Source: a virus. From it: a DNA stretch of 64,000 bases. The stretch is taken from positions 119,185-183,184 of IMG/VR virus record IMGVR_UViG_3300007539_000009; one strand, given 5' to 3'. A model generated the notes under the pieces. The model worked only from the letters and a program-made list of their open reading frames with translations, did not search any database and was not told the origin of the DNA. A program made the position numbers and the translations under genes. Shown piece after piece: positions 60,615 to 64,000 of this stretch. The first letter of the stretch is position 1. Each line of letters starts with the position of its first letter.

Positions 60615-61303
60615 TCGAGCCCCTCGCAAAGTACTTGGCCATCCGGCACCCTGGATGCAACCTGTACTTGATCGACGGTGACGACGTGGAGAAGTCCAAC
60701 GTCGAACGTGCTTTCACCGAAGAGCACGTGAACCAGAAGAAAGCAGATGTTCTGCAACACAGGTTCGCGCAGACAGGCATGAACGTGCTATCTGTGCCGC
60801 ACTTCGTGAAGCCGGGCAAGCTGTGGCGAACCCACCACCAAGACTCGTGGTACCAAGACGGTCTGACGCTGTTCGCGGCGGTGGATAACCGAAAGACTCG
60901 CAAGTTCCTTCAGGACAAGGCAAGCGAGCTCAACAACGTGACGTACGTGGACGGCGGCAACGGCGCCCCGTACGATGCAAACGTCCTGATGTACGTACGG
61001 AGAAACGGTGTAGACCTGACACCACCGATCCATCACATCTACCCGTACATCGCCCACGAGGACGAAGAAGACTTCTTCCCCGGCGAAGAGAACTGTGGAG
61101 CACGGAGAGAGCGCATCCCGCAGGTCGGGTTGGTCAACGACCACCTGGCTTCGATGATGACGTGGCTCTGGCTGTCGCAGATCGATGAGCCGGAAAAGAA
61201 CGGTGGTTTGGATGGCCGGGACATCCTGAATCACTTGGAAATGGAGACGCTGGCTTGCACAGTCGCAGCGACTCCGAACCCCGGACTGGTACGTACCAAC
61301 TAA
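60566..61303 (+). CDS. E1/ThiF-like adenylating enzyme (PRTRC ThiF-like)
   Basis: A protein of 245 residues. The ATP-binding signature is FAIVGCGGTGYYL (G8-x-G10-G11-x-G13), followed by LYLIDGDDVEKSNVERAF (Asp37, Asn45, Arg48), Lys58/Lys59 and AAVDNRKTRKF (Asp107). YVDGGNGAPYDANVLMYV and NCGARRERIPQ, with Cys177 as a possible thioester cysteine, match the PRTRC-type ThiF layout. It would adenylate the C-terminus of the ubiquitin-like protein encoded next and pass it to the E2. AGAAGGG precedes the ATG. Confidence 0.85.
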   Translation: MQNFAIVGCGGTGYYLIEPLAKYLAIRHPGCNLYLIDGDDVEKSNVERAFTEEHVNQKKADVLQHRFAQTGMNVLSVPHFVKPGKLWRTHHQDSWYQDGLTLFAAVDNRKTRKFLQDKASELNNVTYVDGGNGAPYDANVLMYVRRNGVDLTPPIHHIYPYIAHEDEEDFFPGEENCGARRERIPQVGLVNDHLASMMTWLWLSQIDEPEKNGGLDGRDILNHLEMETLACTVAATPNPGLVRTN

Positions 61304-61328
61304 CCAACAACACGACTGAGGAATAGAT

Positions 61329-61772
61329 ATGCCCCAAGGCAACAACCCCGCTTTCACCAACGACGGCCGCCGCATCGACTGGACCCCGAACAACACGGGA
61401 CAGCCGGCGGCTGGCTACGACGTGCACTTCACGCAGCTGACCGGGAACGACCTTCCCGCGCCGGTTGCGGCGGCTCCGGCTCCGTTTCCGGCGGCAGCGC
61501 CCGCTGCTGCTGCGGTTCCGGCTGCTCCGGCCGGTGACACGGCATCCGTGACCAAGGCGGGCACCGCTCGCTGGGACCAGCACCCCACCATCCAGGTGGC
61601 CGCCGGTACCACGGTGAACGATGCCATCCGTCAGTACCGCGAGACCGGTACGCAGCTGGAGAAGACGGTTCACGGCGCGCTGGACACCGGCGTGTACGTC
61701 GACCCGAACTACGCCCTGCAGGCCGGTGACGTGCTGCTGATCCAGCCCGTGCACAAGTCGCAGTCCAACTGA
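61329..61772 (+). CDS. Ubiquitin-like (beta-grasp) protein
   Basis: A protein of 147 residues with a good ribosome site (GAGGAA). Residues 1-42 are a Gly/Asn/Pro-rich N-terminus, 43-70 an Ala/Pro linker, and about 76-141 a ThiS/MoaD-like domain: TIQVAAGTTVNDAIRQY, then TVHGALDTGVYVDP and YALQAGDVLLIQPV, the last being the L-x-x-GD-x-x-x-x-x-P strand of these folds. It ends HKSQSN and lacks a terminal Gly-Gly, so either a tail is trimmed or another terminus is used. Position directly after the E1-like gene supports the call. Confidence 0.62.
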   Translation: MPQGNNPAFTNDGRRIDWTPNNTGQPAAGYDVHFTQLTGNDLPAPVAAAPAPFPAAAPAAAAVPAAPAGDTASVTKAGTARWDQHPTIQVAAGTTVNDAIRQYRETGTQLEKTVHGALDTGVYVDPNYALQAGDVLLIQPVHKSQSN

Positions 61773-61862
61773 GGAAACTCAGTACACCGTAGTCGCATAG
61801 CGACTCGACATGTCCGTTGATTAGCTTGTGGTTTAGGTCAGCTTGGACACCTGACTCAAGAT

Positions 61863-62042
61863 CGGCGGTAGCGCCGTTCGAGGTGTGCGTACCAGCCCCA
61901 CCACCCCAAGTCTAGGGCTTCCTCGTGCACAGTTTCAGTACCGGTGAATTAATCCGGTCGTTCCTCACGGGCGCCTCTGCAGAGGCTGCTCGGAACTTCG
62001 GCTTAATACACCAGTACTGAAAACTGTGCACGAGAAGCTCCT
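61863..62042 (+). ncRNA. Hairpin unit 1 (retron msr-msd-like layout)
   Basis: CGGCG-GTAG-CGCCG, a linker with GGT..ACC, then a 129-nt hairpin. Its base pairs CTCGTGCACAGTTT with AAACTGTGCACGAG, then GGTG..CACC, TTAA..TTAA and GTTCC..GGAAC, with the palindrome GCCTCTGCAGAGGC at the tip (61973-61986). The strand is assumed from the genes upstream. Confidence 0.6.
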
Positions 62043-62135
62043 CTCCAGCACAAGCAGCAACTCTCCAAGCACTTCAATCTCATACTCGCCCGTGGTCGAC
62101 TGGAAGACCGAAGGCCAAGGCCCGAAAGTCGCAGG

Positions 62136-62309
62136 TGTCGGTAGCGACATCGCTGGCGTAACGCTAGTCCATGACTTCCCCTCCCACGTCATGCAGGTCT
62201 TCGCAATTAGGCAAGGGTTCGTCTGGCGGCAAGTAGAAACTGGCCCAGTTTCTACTTCCCACCCGAGACGACTCACCCCCGCCATAATTACCAAGACCGT
62301 GCAGACATG
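62136..62309 (+). ncRNA. Hairpin unit 2
   Basis: TGTCG-GTAG-CGACA, a linker with GCG-TAA-CGC, then a 120-nt hairpin from CATG to CATG whose apical part is a perfect 13-bp repeat, AAGTAGAAACTGG with CCAGTTTCTACTT (62231-62257). Bases in the first stem differ from units 1, 3 and 4 on both sides, so pairing is kept while sequence changes. Confidence 0.6.
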
Positions 62310-62426
62310 AGAGCAGCACGAGCAGTACACCTACCAAACCAAACGCAAGTAGTTCTTATCAGTCCCTGTTGGTGAATGTTGGACCGTATATGCGGTCTTA
62401 TGCTGTGATCCAAAAACACTGAGCAG

Positions 62427-62878
62427 CGGCGGTAGCGCCGTTGTTGAGACCAACACCAGCTGGCCCACACCAGCTCCACCCAGTGCGAGATGCCTACTGC
62501 ACCTAAGGCAACGCCGGATGATGACGACGCTGCGAACTATTGGATGCTCACAGCGCGCCTGCGTCATCCGGCGGGCACTCCCTCCGTCGGAGGCGTTGAC
62601 AAGGCTGTAGCGCGACGCGCGCGAAGTGAGCTCGAGACAATATCCAAAGTCGTGGCTAATGCCTCGAAACAGAACACGGAGATCGGCATAGCCGCAACTC
62701 GGATATCAACTCGAGCTCACCATCGCACACGACGCACACAACCTCGTCAATAACCCCCTCCGCCGGACTTCGTCACCCGACGGATGACGCAGAGCGCGCT
62801 GTGACACATCCAATAGTTCACGCTTACGTCATCATCTGTCGGCGTGTCCTTAGGTGCATCCGGCATGCTCGCACTGGG
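62427..62878 (+). ncRNA. Hairpin unit 3 (giant, 400-nt stem-loop)
   Basis: CGGCG-GTAG-CGCCG, a linker with GTTG-AGAC-CAAC, then arms of about 185 bases. The base is a perfect 11 bp, CCCAGTGCGAG (62479-62489) with CTCGCACTGGG (62868-62878). Further matches include TGCACCTAAGG with CCTTAGGTGCA, GAACTATTGGATG with CATCCAATAGTTC, and TGAGCTCGA with TCGAGCTCA. Pairing continues nearly to the apical loop at about 62664-62684. Confidence 0.65.
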
Positions 62879-62943
62879 ATTCGACTCCTCGTACCTGCGT
62901 TTGCCCCCTTCACAGAGCTAGTTAACAACTCCCTTGGAGTTGG

Positions 62944-63372
62944 CGGCGGTAGCGCCGTCGATAGGCATTGCCAGCGGCAGGGACACCAGATCCCCTACGC
63001 CGGACACGGTTGACCGTGGGTTTGACAAAACCGGATGCCGACTTCCGTACCGAAGACCAGGTGCCACCACGAGGTAAACTCTCCATCCGGACATCACTTC
63101 CGCATTCGTGCACGTGCACAGAAGTCGCCGACGGGGTCACTTGGCGACCACAGGTATTGGTTACGCAACACCCTAAAGACCATCACGATCAGGTACGGGT
63201 GTACGATACTCAACTACCTCAGGTAGCCAAAGACCTCGATCGGCGACAGCTGTACCCGCTGCCAAACGCGTTAGCAACGCCCGAAGGAGAACTCACCTCG
63301 AGGTAACACCCGGCCTCCGGCCTCCAGCCGACATCTGCCGGTTTGACAAACCCACGTCAACCTGTCCTGCGT
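62944..63372 (+). ncRNA. Hairpin unit 4 (giant, 376-nt stem-loop)
   Basis: CGGCG-GTAG-CGCCG, a linker with GGC-ATT-GCC, then arms of about 175 bases between ACGC at 62997 and GCGT at 63372. Matches include GGTTGAC..GTGGGTTTG near 63008 with its complement near 63341-63365, CGAGGT with ACCTCG, and GTCGCCGA with TCGGCGAC near the middle. The tip is at about 63172-63195. Confidence 0.65.
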
Positions 63373-63414
63373 CGGTTCTAGTAGCTCTGCCCAACCAAGG
63401 AGGCGTCCAGTAAC

Positions 63415-63450
63415 ATGGGCGCCTCCTACTACCTACAGCTATCACTTTAG
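63415..63450 (+). CDS. Eleven-residue leader peptide
   Basis: ATG at 63415 reads MGASYYLQLSL and stops with TAG directly before the ATG of the next gene (TAGATG). A strong ribosome site, AAGGAGG, stands at 63397-63403, while the next gene has none of its own, so its translation probably depends on the leader. The GGAGG lies in a hairpin (GGAGGCG 63399-63405 with CGCCTCC 63420-63426), which could control access. Confidence 0.6.
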   Translation: MGASYYLQLSL

Positions 63451-64000
63451 ATGCCCAAAAGAAGACTTCGCGACCCGATCGACTACGTCAACTGGAACCT
63501 GCTGACGCGGGACCTGCACATCGATGAGGGAACTGACCACGAGAGAGCGCTGCGTGTCGTGCTACGCAACCAGTTCACGGACGCAGTAGAGAAGGTGCTC
63601 GGTATCAGCGTGTTCGACACCTTCAACCCCGAGCCCCCGAAAGACGACGACGACCTGTTCGATGACTTGACAGACGAGGTCGACGAAGAGGAGGAGCCGG
63701 AGAAGCTCCCGCCGGTAGCACCTGCGATCAAAGAGCAGGCAGACAAGAAGCAGCCAGTGCGCATCCTGCAGGTGCCGCCGCCTGCGAAGCGCAAAGGGAC
63801 GCAGGGGATGACCCCGATCCACCGCGCGTTCTATTTGCGTCCAGACGACGGCCCGATGGAGGTGTTGGACTTTGACGAGGAACTAACTGCTGCACTGACA
63901 GAGACCGAAGAGTTCCCCATCAACTGCGGCTGCTACCACCCGAAAGCTCAGACTTGGGTGTGCTACTCCTCAGCCCACATCGAGACGTTCAAGTTCCACA
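63451..64000 (+). CDS. Unknown protein with acidic linker, cut by the window edge
   Basis: At least 183 residues, open to the right edge. The N-terminal 60 residues look folded (ALRVVLRNQFTDAVEKVLGI), then comes a very acidic linker (DDDDLFDDLTDEVDEEEEPE), a basic Pro-rich stretch, and a second region that contains CGCYHPKAQTWVCYSSAHIE. The spaced Cys and His residues there may bind metal. It starts immediately after the leader peptide. No family is recognised from the visible part. Confidence 0.7.
   Translation, partial: MPKRRLRDPIDYVNWNLLTRDLHIDEGTDHERALRVVLRNQFTDAVEKVLGISVFDTFNPEPPKDDDDLFDDLTDEVDEEEEPEKLPPVAPAIKEQADKKQPVRILQVPPPAKRKGTQGMTPIHRAFYLRPDDGPMEVLDFDEELTAALTETEEFPINCGCYHPKAQTWVCYSSAHIETFKFH

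Larger units (their letters stand above)
61773..63450 (+). repeat. Non-coding array of four structured units
   Basis: No convincing gene lies here except an 11-codon leader at the end. Four units follow each other. Each has a short hairpin with GTAG loop (61863-61876, 62136-62149, 62427-62440, 62944-62957), a linker of 37, 40, 38 and 39 bases with a second mini-hairpin, and a long imperfect hairpin (61914-62042, 62190-62309, 62479-62878, 62997-63372). The arms differ in sequence between units while spacing and architecture are kept, as expected for RNA genes. Three frames of 80-110 codons fall inside the hairpins and are by-products. Confidence 0.8.

Noticed and set aside
61965-62330. Frames on both strands (94 and 121 codons) over hairpin units 1 and 2
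   Set aside because: Both are centred on a perfect palindrome, so each strand reads the same local peptide (VETGPVST). This is a by-product of inverted repeats.
62490-62753. An 87-codon plus-strand frame beginning MPTAPKATPDD
   Set aside because: It lies entirely within the giant hairpin of unit 3, and its second half is constrained by pairing with the other arm. No ribosome site is seen. The RNA structure explains the sequence better.
61863-62957. The GTAG-capped hairpins as intrinsic terminators
   Set aside because: None is followed by a T-run, and each is placed at fixed distance before a long hairpin, which a terminator would not need.
62968-63306. A 112-codon plus-strand frame
   Set aside because: It starts with TTG without a ribosome site and sits inside the giant hairpin of unit 4.
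61773-63450. CRISPR array
   Set aside because: The repeated element is only about 14 bases, recurs at 273-517 base spacing, and the intervals are self-complementary rather than spacer-like.

Overview
This window reads as part of a large tailed-phage genome, most likely a myovirus infecting a Gram-negative host. The phage call rests on a very long run of minus-strand virion genes (tail assembly chaperone, baseplate J-like protein, tail fibres, virion hydrolases), many joined by 1-4 base start/stop overlaps, plus eight tRNA genes, a GroES-like co-chaperonin and a sigma-70-type factor. A contractile tail is suggested by the baseplate J-like protein. The Gram-negative host is an inference from a lipoprotein that looks like a small outer-membrane barrel (10336-10878) and a second canonical lipoprotein (39755-40195). 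I cannot name the phage or its host.

Layout. 1-8942 (minus): a giant tail/baseplate protein that runs off the left edge, and a baseplate J-like protein. 9010-12199 (plus): three small accessory genes and a tRNA cluster (Thr, Asn, Ser, Val, Met, Arg, Asn, Leu). 12219-20371 (minus): fibre and tail proteins plus small unknowns. 20440-26314 (minus): one tightly overlapping operon of six glycosyltransferase-like proteins, two methyltransferase-like proteins and a GroES homologue. 26415-34707 (minus): two large proteins resembling rhamnogalacturonan-lyase-type enzymes and a large structural protein. 34850-41906: mostly small unknowns, a possible lysis-type cluster, and a membrane PAS protein whose membrane domain resembles ethylene receptors. 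42032-56028: a zinc-finger protein (plus), then (minus) a sigma factor, a hub-like protein, two virion esterases/hydrolases, a tape-measure candidate, and a tail assembly chaperone with a textbook -1 frameshift site.

The most unusual part is 56065-63450 on the plus strand. It holds a compact operon encoding a small membrane protein, a retron-like reverse transcriptase, an E2-like protein, an unknown, a JAB/JAMM peptidase-like protein with a zinc ribbon, an unknown, an E1/ThiF-like enzyme and a beta-grasp (ubiquitin-like) protein. It is followed by 1.7 kb with no convincing gene. That stretch contains four consecutive structured units. Each has a short hairpin capped by GTAG, a 37-40 nt linker with another small hairpin, and then a long imperfect hairpin of about 120, 129, 376 or 400 nt. 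The units share architecture and spacing but little arm sequence. This resembles the msr-msd layout of retron RNAs, but in four copies placed behind a ubiquitin-like conjugation cassette. The structures and motifs were read directly from the sequence; that the RT uses these RNAs, or that the conjugation genes belong to the same system, is inference.

A short conserved sequence (GTCATAAGT, about 15 nt, CTTA) lies in front of three plus-strand units, including the RT operon and the E1 gene, and may be a phage promoter class.
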